Shown: positions 24,656-32,856, counted from the first letter of the stretch. The stretch: DNA of 64,000 nucleotides from Leptospiraceae bacterium (GCA_024233835.1 JACKPC010000004.1:122001-186000); one strand, 5' to 3'. Numbers and translations: made by a program. The notes: generated by a model from the sequence alone, not told the origin.

Positions 24656-25254
24656 TATATTCCTCCATACAATTCAAACTGAATGGTTCCTGAGCCGTAA
24701 AACTCTGTTTGTAAAAGAGAGGCACAATACGGAATTATGTATAGAAAATCAGAAGCACTATCATTTTTTAGCTCAATATCACCCACTTCTGAGTTTACCT
24801 GTGATACCGGGAATTGAAATTTTTTTATAGATGCAATTTTAAAAAAGACACAATCAGAATAAAAGTCCTCAAGAGATTTGATATATACTTCATAGTTAAT
24901 AAATCGTATGGGAAGCTCTGATTCTATTGCAGGTGCATAAACCAGATCTTCAGGACTTGAAGGAGTAATAAGTTCATAACCGGATGGATTAATTCTTAAA
25001 TACTGATTAAAAAAGATTTTTTCAACTTCATTTCCGAAAACAAAGGAGAGTTTCGGAACAACATCGGCAGCTTTTTTCTTCCAGATAGTTTCTGTAAACT
25101 GTCTGATATTTTTTATCGTGATAATATCATGTTTGGCTATATTGACTTTTTGAACCGAAAAGCCTTCCGAATACAGTTCAGGATCACCGGTAGTTTCACT
25201 TACTTTATAACTCTGTGAATAAGAAAAAGGTAAGGATACATACCGACGTTCCAT
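24655..25254 (-). CDS. Unknown virion-type protein
   Basis: This 199-residue protein is beta-rich with no membrane segment or catalytic motif. It lies in a row of three small beta-rich genes directly before the spike genes, separated by 1-4 bases, which is where capsid or vertex proteins would be expected. Not recognised; the structural role is inferred from position. Confidence 0.55.
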   Translation of the reverse strand: MERRYVSLPFSYSQSYKVSETTGDPELYSEGFSVQKVNIAKHDIITIKNIRQFTETIWKKKAADVVPKLSFVFGNEVEKIFFNQYLRINPSGYELITPSSPEDLVYAPAIESELPIRFINYEVYIKSLEDFYSDCVFFKIASIKKFQFPVSQVNSEVGDIELKNDSASDFLYIIPYCASLLQTEFYGSGTIQFELYGGI

Positions 25255-25257
25255 TTA

Positions 25258-25659
25258 TTAATCTCCCAGTAATGGACTTTCCCATTCCACTGACATAAAT
25301 ATTTTACCCGGAGGAAGATTAATCGGGCAGGCAGAGACAAAAAAAGAAATCCCCTGGGACTTTGGAATAATTATATTAGATTTTACTTCAATAATCCGTT
25401 CCCTTGATAATCCCATAGGATTTCCTTCAGCCCCTAAAATTAGATTTCCAAGACAGAGATTCAAATCATTACTGCTCTTTGCCCGAATAAACTGAAATTT
25501 CAATAATTCAATTCCGGGCACACTCGAATCATATCGTATAGAGATAGTCTTTAGAGAAAGATCACCTTCACTTGTATTGGATAAAACAATAATCTCACCG
25601 CTCTGTGTTATGTTCAAAGCGAGATTTGTATCACTCTGTCTCAGATAAACATCCGGCAT
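25258..25659 (-). CDS. Small beta-rich candidate capsid protein
   Basis: The 133 residues alternate short strands and turns, with almost no helix predicted by eye, and have no Cys pair or charged tail. This is what a single jelly-roll capsid or vertex protein looks like, but no sequence signature proves it. It is 5 bases from the 213-residue gene and 3 bases from the 199-residue gene, so the three are made together. Confidence 0.5.
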   Translation of the reverse strand: MPDVYLRQSDTNLALNITQSGEIIVLSNTSEGDLSLKTISIRYDSSVPGIELLKFQFIRAKSSNDLNLCLGNLILGAEGNPMGLSRERIIEVKSNIIIPKSQGISFFVSACPINLPPGKIFMSVEWESPLLGD

Positions 25660-25664
25660 AGTTT

Positions 25665-26306
25665 CTAATTATCCTCTTCAAGAATTTCCAGATAGAGTGC
25701 CATAAGGAAATCCTGAACTACATTAGAGAGCTGGGGAGAACCATTGGGAAGTTTACCGAGGATTTCTATAGTAGAAGTTTTTTCGGCTTCCATGTTCAAA
25801 ATCATCGGACGGGTTTCTCCATTCCCAATAACCGCAGCCGGAATCACCGTATCCACAACATTGCCTTTTTGAAAAGCAGGAATGATTTCGGGTAAGGGTC
25901 TGTGGATTTCAGAGAGAAGAATGTCCTTACGCTTCCGGTTATCTTTTTGCAGGGTCAATTCAAAGGAGTTGATAATGCGACCGATTTCATAATAAGTATC
26001 ATACGCATTTGTCCCGGCCTGATAGGGAATCGGTTTTAAATCCGGGGCTGAAATCTCAGCAAACACATTGGAGATTAATCCCGTTGGAGTTGAGATTATC
26101 GCTCCTTTATTGTAGTTTGCATAGTCCGAAGCTCCCGGCTTTTCTGCATCCGCAAAAAACTTGAAATCCCTGGAATTGTTTGCCGGATCAAGTTTCATAA
26201 TGGAACGAACAATTCTTGATCTATATTTTTTTCCTGTTTTCTGTGAAAGGGCAAGTGCAGCCTGTCTTCTCATCATATCGAAAGTTTGCTTATCTCTTCC
26301 GCTCAT
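25665..26306 (-). CDS. Candidate major virion protein
   Basis: This 213-residue protein begins with a basic helical segment (residues 1-35, with QKTGKKYRSRIVRS), then a beta-rich body with several Pro/Gly turns and an acidic C-terminus (EILEEDN). The layout is similar to small capsid proteins with an inner basic arm. No homologue is recalled. It follows dispersed palindrome copy 4 by some 40 bases and opens the small beta-rich block. Confidence 0.5.
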   Translation of the reverse strand: MSGRDKQTFDMMRRQAALALSQKTGKKYRSRIVRSIMKLDPANNSRDFKFFADAEKPGASDYANYNKGAIISTPTGLISNVFAEISAPDLKPIPYQAGTNAYDTYYEIGRIINSFELTLQKDNRKRKDILLSEIHRPLPEIIPAFQKGNVVDTVIPAAVIGNGETRPMILNMEAEKTSTIEILGKLPNGSPQLSNVVQDFLMALYLEILEEDN

Positions 26307-26347
26307 ATATATTTCCTCATTTATTAAGATTGCTTTTTATATTCCTG

Positions 26348-26365
26348 AAAGTTCAGTTGAACTTT
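26348..26365. repeat. Dispersed palindrome copy 4 (intergenic)
   Basis: AAAGTTCA and TGAACTTT flank the centre GT. It is the only copy outside a gene, placed 2 bases beyond the stop of the 188-residue membrane protein gene and 42 bases before the next start. Confidence 0.85.
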
Positions 26366-26367
26366 TA

Positions 26368-26934
26368 CTAATTCAGATATTCACCACCGGATAAATCAAA
26401 CTCGCCGGACAAATCGAACTCCCCAAACATCTCTCTTCCCGCTCCGGAATAATCCAGACTTGCAATCGGGATATTGTTTCCTGCTGTTCTTCTTCCTGCG
26501 GGTGAAGGTAAATGTCCTGATACCTGTGCAGCCTGAATTTGTTCATAAATGGAACGCTCAACCGCTCTATTTACCTGTTGTTTATATTGTTCCGGAGTTA
26601 GTTCAATCACATCCGAACCAAGCAGGTCTTTCATCTTCTCCGGGAGTTTTTCATTGATTGCAGGAATTTTTAATGTCTTTACCAGTGCACAGGTTCCGGA
26701 ACCTATTATTACTCCGGAAGCAATGGCATTGGATGGAAAACTGTTATGAAAATATACACTTCCCAGTGTTACACCTGCTGCTATTGTGGCAGCGATGATT
26801 TCCTTCTGTTCTAATGAAATCTTTTCACCGGCCATTTCAGATAAATACGATACTCCAAGATAACCGGCAATTGCAGAACCTCCCTGTATTGCAATTTCTT
26901 TTAAGGGTAATTTACTCATGATTCCCATATTCAC
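26368..26934 (-). CDS. Membrane protein with Gly-rich helices, virion-type
   Basis: The 188 residues have three or four Gly/Ala-rich hydrophobic segments between 13 and 93, then a polar C-terminal half. The end repeats a short unit: GEFDLSGEFDLSGGEYLN. Small Gly-rich multi-pass proteins are typical of lipid-containing phage particles. The N-terminal start offers two close Met codons (1 and 5). It sits between the DNA-condensing protein gene and the candidate capsid genes. Confidence 0.6.
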   Translation of the reverse strand: MNMGIMSKLPLKEIAIQGGSAIAGYLGVSYLSEMAGEKISLEQKEIIAATIAAGVTLGSVYFHNSFPSNAIASGVIIGSGTCALVKTLKIPAINEKLPEKMKDLLGSDVIELTPEQYKQQVNRAVERSIYEQIQAAQVSGHLPSPAGRRTAGNNIPIASLDYSGAGREMFGEFDLSGEFDLSGGEYLN

Positions 26935-26949
26935 TTTCTCCTTTATGAA

Positions 26950-27501
26950 TTAGCGACCTTTGATATAGTCTAAATAATTACTGAATTTTTCTTTAACAGT
27001 TCCGGATTTCGCTATGCGAATATTATAGTTTGACCTTTTGATCCCGGATTCTTCTTTCTCCACTTTCCTCTCCCATGCTCTTTTTGCTTTAAGATACTTC
27101 TTATATTCTTTTTCATATCGGAGATGTTCTTTTAAGCCTGCGTTCTTACAGGGTTTCTTTGGTTCTTTAGGAGCCTTACCTTTGATTCTTGTCGAACAGG
27201 TTTTTCTTTTAGATGTAGTGCTTCCTGTCCTTCGCTTTCTTCTTCTTGATGAAGTAGTTGTAGCCGTTCTTCTATTCCTTCTCCTTGTAGAAGTAGATTT
27301 ACTTGTAGTAGTATTCCTTTTTTTCTTTCTTGCTGTAGAAGAGGATTTGGCTGCACTACGTTTTCTTTTCCTTGTAGAAGTAGTTGCTGCGGTTCTTTTT
27401 TTCTTTCTCGTTGTGGAAGATTTCGCTGTCGTACTTCTTCTTTTTCTCGCAGTGGAAGTCTTTTTCTTAGAAGTTCTTTTCTTTCTGTTTTTCGTAACCA
27501 T
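26950..27501 (-). CDS. Lys/Arg-Ser/Thr-repeat DNA-condensing protein
   Basis: In this 183-residue protein the first 105 residues are about a dozen short blocks of Ser/Thr followed by Lys/Arg (such as TSTARKRRSTTAKSS), like histone H1 tails. Residues 105-155 form a helical basic domain with a Cys at each side (KTC and KKPC), and the end is a short conserved-looking segment. It very likely binds and neutralises DNA, perhaps inside the particle. Plus-strand frames over it are artefacts of its codon repeats. It lies 10 bases after the 177-residue gene. Confidence 0.7.
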   Translation of the reverse strand: MVTKNRKKRTSKKKTSTARKRRSTTAKSSTTRKKKRTAATTSTRKRKRSAAKSSSTARKKKRNTTTSKSTSTRRRNRRTATTTSSRRRKRRTGSTTSKRKTCSTRIKGKAPKEPKKPCKNAGLKEHLRYEKEYKKYLKAKRAWERKVEKEESGIKRSNYNIRIAKSGTVKEKFSNYLDYIKGR

Positions 27502-27510
27502 TTAATTCTC

Positions 27511-28044
27511 CTATCTCCTTTTCCGTGAGGATGATTTCATCATGAACACAGCGATAACAACTCCTCCCGCAATCGCATATATTAGATAATTATTATCATT
27601 AGATTTGGTTTTAAGACTCACCGGATTTGCAGTTAAAGCACCAATATTTCTCGGAATGTAGGATGAACTTCTTGCACTCGGTCTCGGAGGAAGTTGTATT
27701 CTCGGTATTGATAAAGATGTTTTTTGAGGTGTAAAATTCAGGCTTGGTTTTTTGTTCAGGATTGAGGACAATTTATCTTTTATTATATTCGATGTATCAA
27801 TAGGAGGCTGCCTATTGACCGGTTGTTGTTGTGAATTAACTAAACTTAAACCAGTTCTTGCAATTTGTCCCGCTCCCGGCATAAGTGCATCTAAGCCAAA
27901 ACTGGCAAGATTTAATAGCCCGGATGTCCCTCCGGATTGATATGTATTGGCTCCGGTCGAAAATAGATTCGCTACGCTGGACAGATCAAAACCCAATTCC
28001 TCTGCTTCTTTTCTATTTTTGCATTTTATTATAATCTTAGACAT
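27511..28044 (-). CDS. Virion-type protein with C-terminal membrane anchor
   Basis: This 177-residue protein has a Gly/Ala/Ser-rich region (about 25-70), a Pro-rich middle, and a C-terminal membrane segment (YLIYAIAGGVVIAVFMM, about 154-170) ending in SSSRKRR. It overlaps the KLPKI-repeat gene by 8 bases. The anchor-plus-basic-tail pattern matches other genes of this block. Not recognised by family. Confidence 0.6.
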   Translation of the reverse strand: MSKIIIKCKNRKEAEELGFDLSSVANLFSTGANTYQSGGTSGLLNLASFGLDALMPGAGQIARTGLSLVNSQQQPVNRQPPIDTSNIIKDKLSSILNKKPSLNFTPQKTSLSIPRIQLPPRPSARSSSYIPRNIGALTANPVSLKTKSNDNNYLIYAIAGGVVIAVFMMKSSSRKRR

Positions 28045-29365
28045 TGGCTAATTGCTCCTGAAGGTCTTTATAAGCCTGCTCATATTGTCCTTGTAGTTGT
28101 TCCATATTGGATGTATACTGTGAATCGAGTTTCTCAAACTCGGCTGTAAATAATGGTTCAAGCTGTTGATACTGCTCAAGTAAGGCATCGTAATACGCAT
28201 CTAATTCCGCTGCCTGTTCTTCTGTTTCTGGGGTGGGTAAATTTTCAAGCTCTGTCAAAATCGATGTAGACTGACTATTATATTCAGCTTGCAGAGCTTC
28301 TATTGCTTCTGTATGATCTGCTGTAAGTGTGTTTTTTTGTTCTTCAAAATCTCGGTCTAACTCTTCAAGTGATTCATTTGCCTGTTGCTGTATTTGTTCT
28401 GCATCCTGTTCTACCTGCTCATAATCTCCCTCAGCTCCATTCTGATCATATTGCCCTGCCTGTCCGCCACCTGGGCCTAGAATCCCTGTGACTGCATTCA
28501 AGGTACTATCCCACATCTGGTTCTGATATTCCATGTATTGCTGAACTGCCTTGCCCGCATTGTCTCCAAATTTCGCAAGACCTTTACCGGCATCGTTGAA
28601 AATTTTAGCAGTCCCTTTACCGAAGTTGGTTATGCCCTTTCCTATTCCGGAAAAATCAATTTTAGGAAGTTTGATTTTTGGCAGTTTAAACTTTGGGAGC
28701 TTTATCTTGGGTAGTTTTATTTTGGGAAGTTTAATCTTCGGTAATTTAATCTTAGGAAGCTTGATTTTCGGAAGTTTAATCTTAGGAAGCTTAGGCATTT
28801 TGATTTTAGGTAGCTTTGGCATTGTAAGTTTAGGCAGTTTGAATTTTGGCATTTTAAAACCTTTAAACATTTTACCCAGATTAAAGCCATTCAGAAGAAT
28901 CGGATTATAATCAATTTCAGCCAGGGGGACAATACCATTTATTGTGCTTCTAAAGATATGTCCATCTTCAGATATGAGTAAGTCACTATCTCCCGAAAGA
29001 CTGTTAGTATTTCCTGCCAGTCGAGATTGAAGCCCGGCAAGCTCCGGATTATCATCAAGTAAATCAGATAGAGAATACAGGTTTATATACTCAGTATCTG
29101 AGCCTAAAAGTTCACTTGAACTTTCAAAAGCTATTTCTCCTTCTAATTCTGCAATAGGAGCAAAACCGGCTTCAGTTCTCTTTACTAATATACCTGCATT
29201 AGAAACATATAACTCGTCATCTCCCGAAAGGGTGATTCCATATCCGGATAGACAGGAATGTATTCCGGCTAAAGGAAGAACATCACTAAGATCTTCGAGG
29301 GAATATAAATAATCATAATCTTCTGAAGCTTCCTCATCACCTTCTAATGTAACCAATGCAACCAC
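28037..29365 (-). CDS. KLPKI-repeat protein with duplicated N-terminal domain
   Basis: This 442-residue protein has three parts. Residues about 18-76 and 95-153 are two copies of one domain (YLYSLEDLSDVL...LSGYGITLSGDDELYVSN against NLYSLSDLLDDN...LAGNTNSLSGDSDLLISE). Residues 165-240 are some thirteen KLPKI-like pentapeptides. Residues 300-442 are an acidic Gln/Glu-rich coiled coil. The start is a GTG with no ribosome site, directly behind a good -10 box, so the mRNA may be leaderless. It is probably the first late gene. Dispersed palindrome copy 5 lies between the two domain copies. Confidence 0.65.
   Translation of the reverse strand: MVALVTLEGDEEASEDYDYLYSLEDLSDVLPLAGIHSCLSGYGITLSGDDELYVSNAGILVKRTEAGFAPIAELEGEIAFESSSELLGSDTEYINLYSLSDLLDDNPELAGLQSRLAGNTNSLSGDSDLLISEDGHIFRSTINGIVPLAEIDYNPILLNGFNLGKMFKGFKMPKFKLPKLTMPKLPKIKMPKLPKIKLPKIKLPKIKLPKIKLPKIKLPKIKLPKFKLPKIKLPKIDFSGIGKGITNFGKGTAKIFNDAGKGLAKFGDNAGKAVQQYMEYQNQMWDSTLNAVTGILGPGGGQAGQYDQNGAEGDYEQVEQDAEQIQQQANESLEELDRDFEEQKNTLTADHTEAIEALQAEYNSQSTSILTELENLPTPETEEQAAELDAYYDALLEQYQQLEPLFTAEFEKLDSQYTSNMEQLQGQYEQAYKDLQEQLANV
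29107..29124. repeat. Dispersed palindrome copy 5
   Basis: AAAGTTCA and TGAACTTT flank the centre CT. It lies in the KLPKI-repeat protein gene and is read as ESSSELL, between the duplicated domains. Confidence 0.85.
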
Positions 29366-29371
29366 AAAAGA

Positions 29372-29400
29372 ATTATAACATAATGCTTCGATTCTTTACA
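29372..29400 (-). promoter_or_regulatory. Extended -10 promoter for the late block
   Basis: On the minus strand TGTTATAAT is a perfect extended -10 element, with TATAAT at 29372-29377. A weak -35 (TGTAAA, 3 of 6) lies 17 bases further up. Transcription would begin at or within a base or two of the GTG start at 29365. Confidence 0.5.
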
Positions 29401-29428
29401 TCTATTTTTTGTTATAAAGGGAAACTTA

Positions 29429-29476
29429 ATATAATTGTATACAATTATATCTATTTATCTATAATTATAGATAAAT
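29429..29476. promoter_or_regulatory. Two adjacent perfect palindromes upstream of the late promoter
   Basis: A 22-base perfect palindrome (29429-29450, half-site ATATAATTGTA) and a 24-base one (29453-29476, half-site ATTTATCTATAA) are 2 bases apart. They lie 50-100 bases before the candidate late promoter. A related sequence (TTTATAGATAATTGTAT) occurs at 30546-30562 before the transglutaminase-like gene. They look like operator sites for a dimeric regulator. Confidence 0.55.
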
Positions 29477-29560
29477 TCAAATTGTTTATTAATAGTCTTA
29501 TTGGATAGGTAGGGTAGGGATTTTAAGTGTTATAAAGAATCTTTTTCTTCTTCGATATTG

Positions 29561-29902
29561 TCACCCATAAAAAAGCTCTCTTTCAAGATCTGGATTTTCA
29601 GCTTTACATTGCTGTATGAATTCACGAAGTTTCTTAGACTCATTTTCTCCGATTCCAAGATCTATTTCTTCAGACTCTAATTTCTTTATGAATTCACGAA
29701 ACTCTTTTAATTCTTCTTCTCCGGGTTCATATTCTGTTACTGTATATTCTTCATTTCTGGATTCGGAATCATCATCAAACTGGTGTTCCATAGCATGTCT
29801 CATATATTTAAGTAAGTCACCCTCAAATTCTGAAAGTAAAAGCCTCTGGCATTCTCTTTTTTGTCTTATCCCTTCATATAAAAATTCATCTAATTCATCC
29901 AT
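29561..29902 (-). CDS. Small acidic protein, unknown
   Basis: This 113-residue protein is strongly acidic and helical with no recognised motif. The ATG at 29902 is preferred because GGAGAA precedes it at the right distance; a TTG 15 bases earlier overlaps that site. Two similar segments (KEFREFIKKLESEE and KKLREFIQQCKAEN, near residues 65 and 90) hint at a short internal repeat. It lies upstream of the late promoter and belongs to the earlier transcript. Confidence 0.6.
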   Translation of the reverse strand: MDELDEFLYEGIRQKRECQRLLLSEFEGDLLKYMRHAMEHQFDDDSESRNEEYTVTEYEPGEEELKEFREFIKKLESEEIDLGIGENESKKLREFIQQCKAENPDLERELFYG

Positions 29903-29996
29903 TTTTAAATTCTCCAATTAGAAGCCTGATTAATATTTACTTATTTTAGACTTTTCCGGATTCTTGAATGCTATAAAATTTAAAGAAAATATAAGT

Positions 29997-30530
29997 TCAA
30001 ACCAGTCTTTCATATTCATAGCCCGGTTTGAAGAGTTCAAGTCCATAAACATTTCTTGGATAAGTAGGATCAAGTGCTATCCAATCGGTAATGTTAGGAA
30101 TTCTGTAAGAAGCAAATACATGATGCGGCCTGTCATTTCTGCCGGTTACTCTGATTTTAGTTTGAAAAGGTTTTTTGGTGTCACCTGATAGCTGATGATT
30201 TTTAAGTTTAAAATAAGAAAGCACAATAACCGTTCTGTCATCACAATCAAACGGTATCCCCTGACCGGCAAACTCAAGGAGTATTTTAGGTCGAGATACA
30301 TGTTCGATCCCTTCCGGGTCTTTTTCGTAGGGAATGGATTGGATTGTATTAAATAATTCCTGCGGAGATAGTTCTTTAAAATTTATCTTTAATTTATTAG
30401 GAAGTAAAAGATCAGTCCAATACTTATCGCTTAATTCTACTATTTTTCCAACAGTCTCTTTAAAAGAATGTAAGGGTTTTTTACTCAAGCGGATACGCAT
30501 TGAACAATGTCTTACCATAGAATAAAACAT
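29997..30530 (-). CDS. Transglutaminase-like protein
   Basis: The 177 residues contain the Cys-His-Asp triad of transglutaminase-like proteins in the right order: C96 (PFDCDDRTV), H137 (PHHVFASY) and D154 (WIALDPTYP). Family members either cross-link proteins or act as peptidases or amidases; phage forms are poorly understood. The start is uncertain: ATG codons at 30530, 30518 and 30500 are all possible and none has a ribosome site. A perfect 11-base inverted repeat straddles this region. Confidence 0.72.
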   Translation of the reverse strand: MFYSMVRHCSMRIRLSKKPLHSFKETVGKIVELSDKYWTDLLLPNKLKINFKELSPQELFNTIQSIPYEKDPEGIEHVSRPKILLEFAGQGIPFDCDDRTVIVLSYFKLKNHQLSGDTKKPFQTKIRVTGRNDRPHHVFASYRIPNITDWIALDPTYPRNVYGLELFKPGYEYERLV

Positions 30531-30537
30531 TGTTCAA
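30500..30537. promoter_or_regulatory. Perfect 11-base inverted repeat over the transglutaminase start
   Basis: TTGAACAATGT (30500-30510) and ACATTGTTCAA (30527-30537) are separated by 16 bases and cover all three candidate start codons. It could be an operator or an mRNA hairpin that hides the start. Confidence 0.6.
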
Positions 30538-30569
30538 GAAACTTATTTATAGATAATTGTATTATTTTT

Positions 30570-32093
30570 CTATGTTCCAAAAAGCTCCAGTGAATCAACA
30601 TTGCTGTAATATCCATACACGGATTTAAACTCTTTGCTCAGACTGTTTAATTGCTTTTTTAAAACTTTCTCTTCCTTTTCTTTCTCCAGTAGAATTTCAT
30701 CATACGCATCCTTTACACTGCCGGTTACGAGTAGCTTCAGAAAAAAACGATCCGGCATTTCCTTTTCAAACCCTGCTTCTGATTTCAAAAACTTGATTAA
30801 TTGCAGTACTTTGTCTTTTTTAGTTATATACGTTTTCTTATATATCTCAGGTAGGATATTCTTAAAGCCTAGCTGCAAGGCTAACATTACATCTTTACTC
30901 CTATCAACATACATCATCGGATTTGGAGATGAAATTGTCGTCGAATAATATCTACAGGAATAAGCGATTTCTCCATTTTTGAAATTAGCTTTTTCCAGCA
31001 TATATCCTTTACTTTCGTATACTATAGACGGATTAATTACGATTCCATTCTGATTAATATAGTATCCATTATTTTCCTCATACTGAGAAAAAACGATTTT
31101 ATTGTCTTTCTTAATGCTAACAACCTCATCCATCTTGATTTCACATTTCAGGTATTCTAAAAACTTATGATCTCCGTACCAGTGCTTTTCCGGATCTTTA
31201 AAATCATATTTAGAAATGGGAACATCCTCGCAATACAGAGCATTCTCTGTGATTATCTCCATTTTTTTGTTAAATCTTTCCTGATAGAAATATTTGATTT
31301 CTATCTCGTGTATATATTTCTTTCCTCTATAATATGTATAAAAATCCTCTATCAATTCCTTATCTTTTTTAATATCATATCCTAAAGCATCGCAGATTAC
31401 TTTTATATCCTTTCCGGGTATTTTTTCAAATACGACATCCATGTCGCATTCTTCTTTTTTCAGAGGTTCATCTATTTTTTCTTCAGAAGGCACAGGCTCT
31501 AGCCTGGTTACATTTTCGATAATCTCTAATTCTTTTTTTTGTGAATCTGTATTTTCTGTAAGTTCACTTGAACTTTTCACTTTTCCGTTACAGGCTGCTT
31601 TTGCCATCTCAGCCAGATCTCGTTTTATAGTTCCTTCTTTTATAAATGTAACACTGGATAAGTATTTTGCTTTATTTACTCCCCTTTTCTTTTTTGAGAA
31701 CATATCGCTTCCGAGTATCTTTGCATACATTTCTTTTCTCTCATCCGGTGAAGGAGTCTTTCGGTTCAGGTTATCTCCGTTTAAAATCGCCATCTCTTCA
31801 TCCAGGCTAATCTCTGAAATAACTTCCCGGCAGGGAACTTTTTCAAAGCCAAGTTCTTTTGCAATTCGATAGCGGTCGTGTCCCTGTATGATATAGTTTA
31901 CGCCTTCCCGAAACTTAAACACCAGGGGATTTATGATTCCATTGATGCTTATATCTTCCTTTAAAGATTCATACTTATCCGGATCTTTGACAGACAGACT
32001 ATCGAAAAAATTATAAGGATTTTCTTTAAGCATAGAAAGATCCAAATCCACTATGACTTTCGATATTTCCAATTTTAGTAAGTTACGATCCAT
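30570..32093 (-). CDS. ParB-like nuclease-domain protein
   Basis: This 507-residue protein has a ParB/Srx domain at about 10-110 with NPYNFFD, GIINPLVFK and YIIQGHDRYRIAKELG. A helix-turn-helix-like segment follows near 150 (GTIKRDLAEMAKAA). After it lies a linker with KSSSELT, encoded by dispersed palindrome copy 6. The remaining 300 residues are unrecognised. ATG 32093 is chosen because GGAGG precedes it; the ATG 12 bases earlier overlaps that site. No ParA is visible. It may bind the dispersed palindromes for partition or gene control. Confidence 0.75.
   Translation of the reverse strand: MDRNLLKLEISKVIVDLDLSMLKENPYNFFDSLSVKDPDKYESLKEDISINGIINPLVFKFREGVNYIIQGHDRYRIAKELGFEKVPCREVISEISLDEEMAILNGDNLNRKTPSPDERKEMYAKILGSDMFSKKKRGVNKAKYLSSVTFIKEGTIKRDLAEMAKAACNGKVKSSSELTENTDSQKKELEIIENVTRLEPVPSEEKIDEPLKKEECDMDVVFEKIPGKDIKVICDALGYDIKKDKELIEDFYTYYRGKKYIHEIEIKYFYQERFNKKMEIITENALYCEDVPISKYDFKDPEKHWYGDHKFLEYLKCEIKMDEVVSIKKDNKIVFSQYEENNGYYINQNGIVINPSIVYESKGYMLEKANFKNGEIAYSCRYYSTTISSPNPMMYVDRSKDVMLALQLGFKNILPEIYKKTYITKKDKVLQLIKFLKSEAGFEKEMPDRFFLKLLVTGSVKDAYDEILLEKEKEEKVLKKQLNSLSKEFKSVYGYYSNVDSLELFGT
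31560..31575. repeat. Dispersed palindrome copy 6
   Basis: AAGTTCA and TGAACTT flank the centre CT (shortest copy). It lies within the ParB-like gene and is read as KSSSELT. Confidence 0.8.
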
Positions 32094-32164
32094 GTTTTCC
32101 TCCATGTTCTATGACTCTTATATATTATTTTTATTTAAACCTATAACTGCTTTTAAGAGTTCTC

Positions 32165-32359
32165 TTATCTCTGTTTTTCTCTTCTTGTTTCCTGTATTTC
32201 TTTTGCCCTGGCTTTTCGTATTTCCCTGTCTTTCTCGCTTAGATTGGATTTAAAGGAGTATCTTCCATATTCATATTCTTTCTCTTTCTTCTTTGAATAC
32301 CTATATAAATAATATAGAATATATAAGAATAATGCTATCGATACAATTATATAAAGCAT
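32165..32359 (-). CDS. Small single-pass membrane protein
   Basis: The 64 residues start with a membrane segment (about 2-20) followed by a highly charged basic tail. An AGGGAGTTTAGAGG ribosome site precedes the ATG. It overlaps the upstream gene by 59 bases in another frame. Small single-pass proteins like this recur in the element. Function unknown. Confidence 0.55.
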   Translation of the reverse strand: MLYIIVSIALFLYILYYLYRYSKKKEKEYEYGRYSFKSNLSEKDREIRKARAKEIQETRREKQR

Positions 32360-32729
32360 CCTCTAAACTCCCTGTTAAAATAACTTCCTTCCAGTATTGC
32401 ATGAGAAGATACACAAAGCTATAAGACAGAAATGAAATTTGAAGAATTCCGCTTGTAAGTATAAAATCCATTACTATAAACTTCTTACTCAGTATTCTTC
32501 CTTCTGTGTATTTTTTAAGTCTGGATTGAATGATTCTGTAATTCTCTTCTGTCTTATTTTTTGAAAGCCTCTGCATAAACTTGTTTTTCTCTTTTTCGGT
32601 TATGGCTCTGCACCTGCGTTTGAAACGAATAATAGACAGAGTTTTTGAATAAGTTAATATTATAGCTGCCTTATCACTGAAGAAGTTCTTCGATTTATAT
32701 TCCTGCTTTCTGAGTTCCTTAGTTGCCAT
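32301..32729 (-). CDS. Small membrane protein, unknown
   Basis: The 142 residues have a basic N-terminal part (1-85) and two hydrophobic segments near the C-terminus (about 86-110 and 128-142). No family recognised. Its 3' end overlaps the 64-residue membrane protein gene. It follows a 153-base non-coding gap with a long hairpin, so it may be under separate control. Confidence 0.55.
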   Translation of the reverse strand: MATKELRKQEYKSKNFFSDKAAIILTYSKTLSIIRFKRRCRAITEKEKNKFMQRLSKNKTEENYRIIQSRLKKYTEGRILSKKFIVMDFILTSGILQISFLSYSFVYLLMQYWKEVILTGSLEDALYNCIDSIILIYSILFI

Positions 32730-32789
32730 TTCAGTTAAAAATCCTCCTGTGTGATTAAAATTTCCGGAATCGAGCTAACAATTTTCAGT

Positions 32790-32856
32790 TCTCTCCTACA
32801 CATGCACAGATCCAGGCAGGCTTCTAAGCACCAATCCAGGCATGTGTATGGAGAGA
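32790..32856. other. Long hairpin with direct repeats in the loop
   Basis: TCTCTCCTACACATGC (32790-32805) pairs with GCATGTGTATGGAGAGA (32840-32856) over 16 bases with a single bulged base. The loop carries ATCCAGGCA twice (32810-32818 and 32834-32842). No T-run follows on the transcribed strand, so it is not a plain terminator. It could be a structured RNA, a protein site or a single-strand origin. Confidence 0.55.

Noticed and set aside
27038..27505. 155-codon plus-strand frame rich in Leu, Val and Phe
   Set aside because: It is the complement of the Lys/Arg-Ser/Thr repeat gene; the pattern follows from the repeats.
28551..28910. Plus-strand repeat frame (Leu-Gly-Ser-Phe units)
   Set aside because: Complement of the KLPKI array; no ribosome site and no independent sense.
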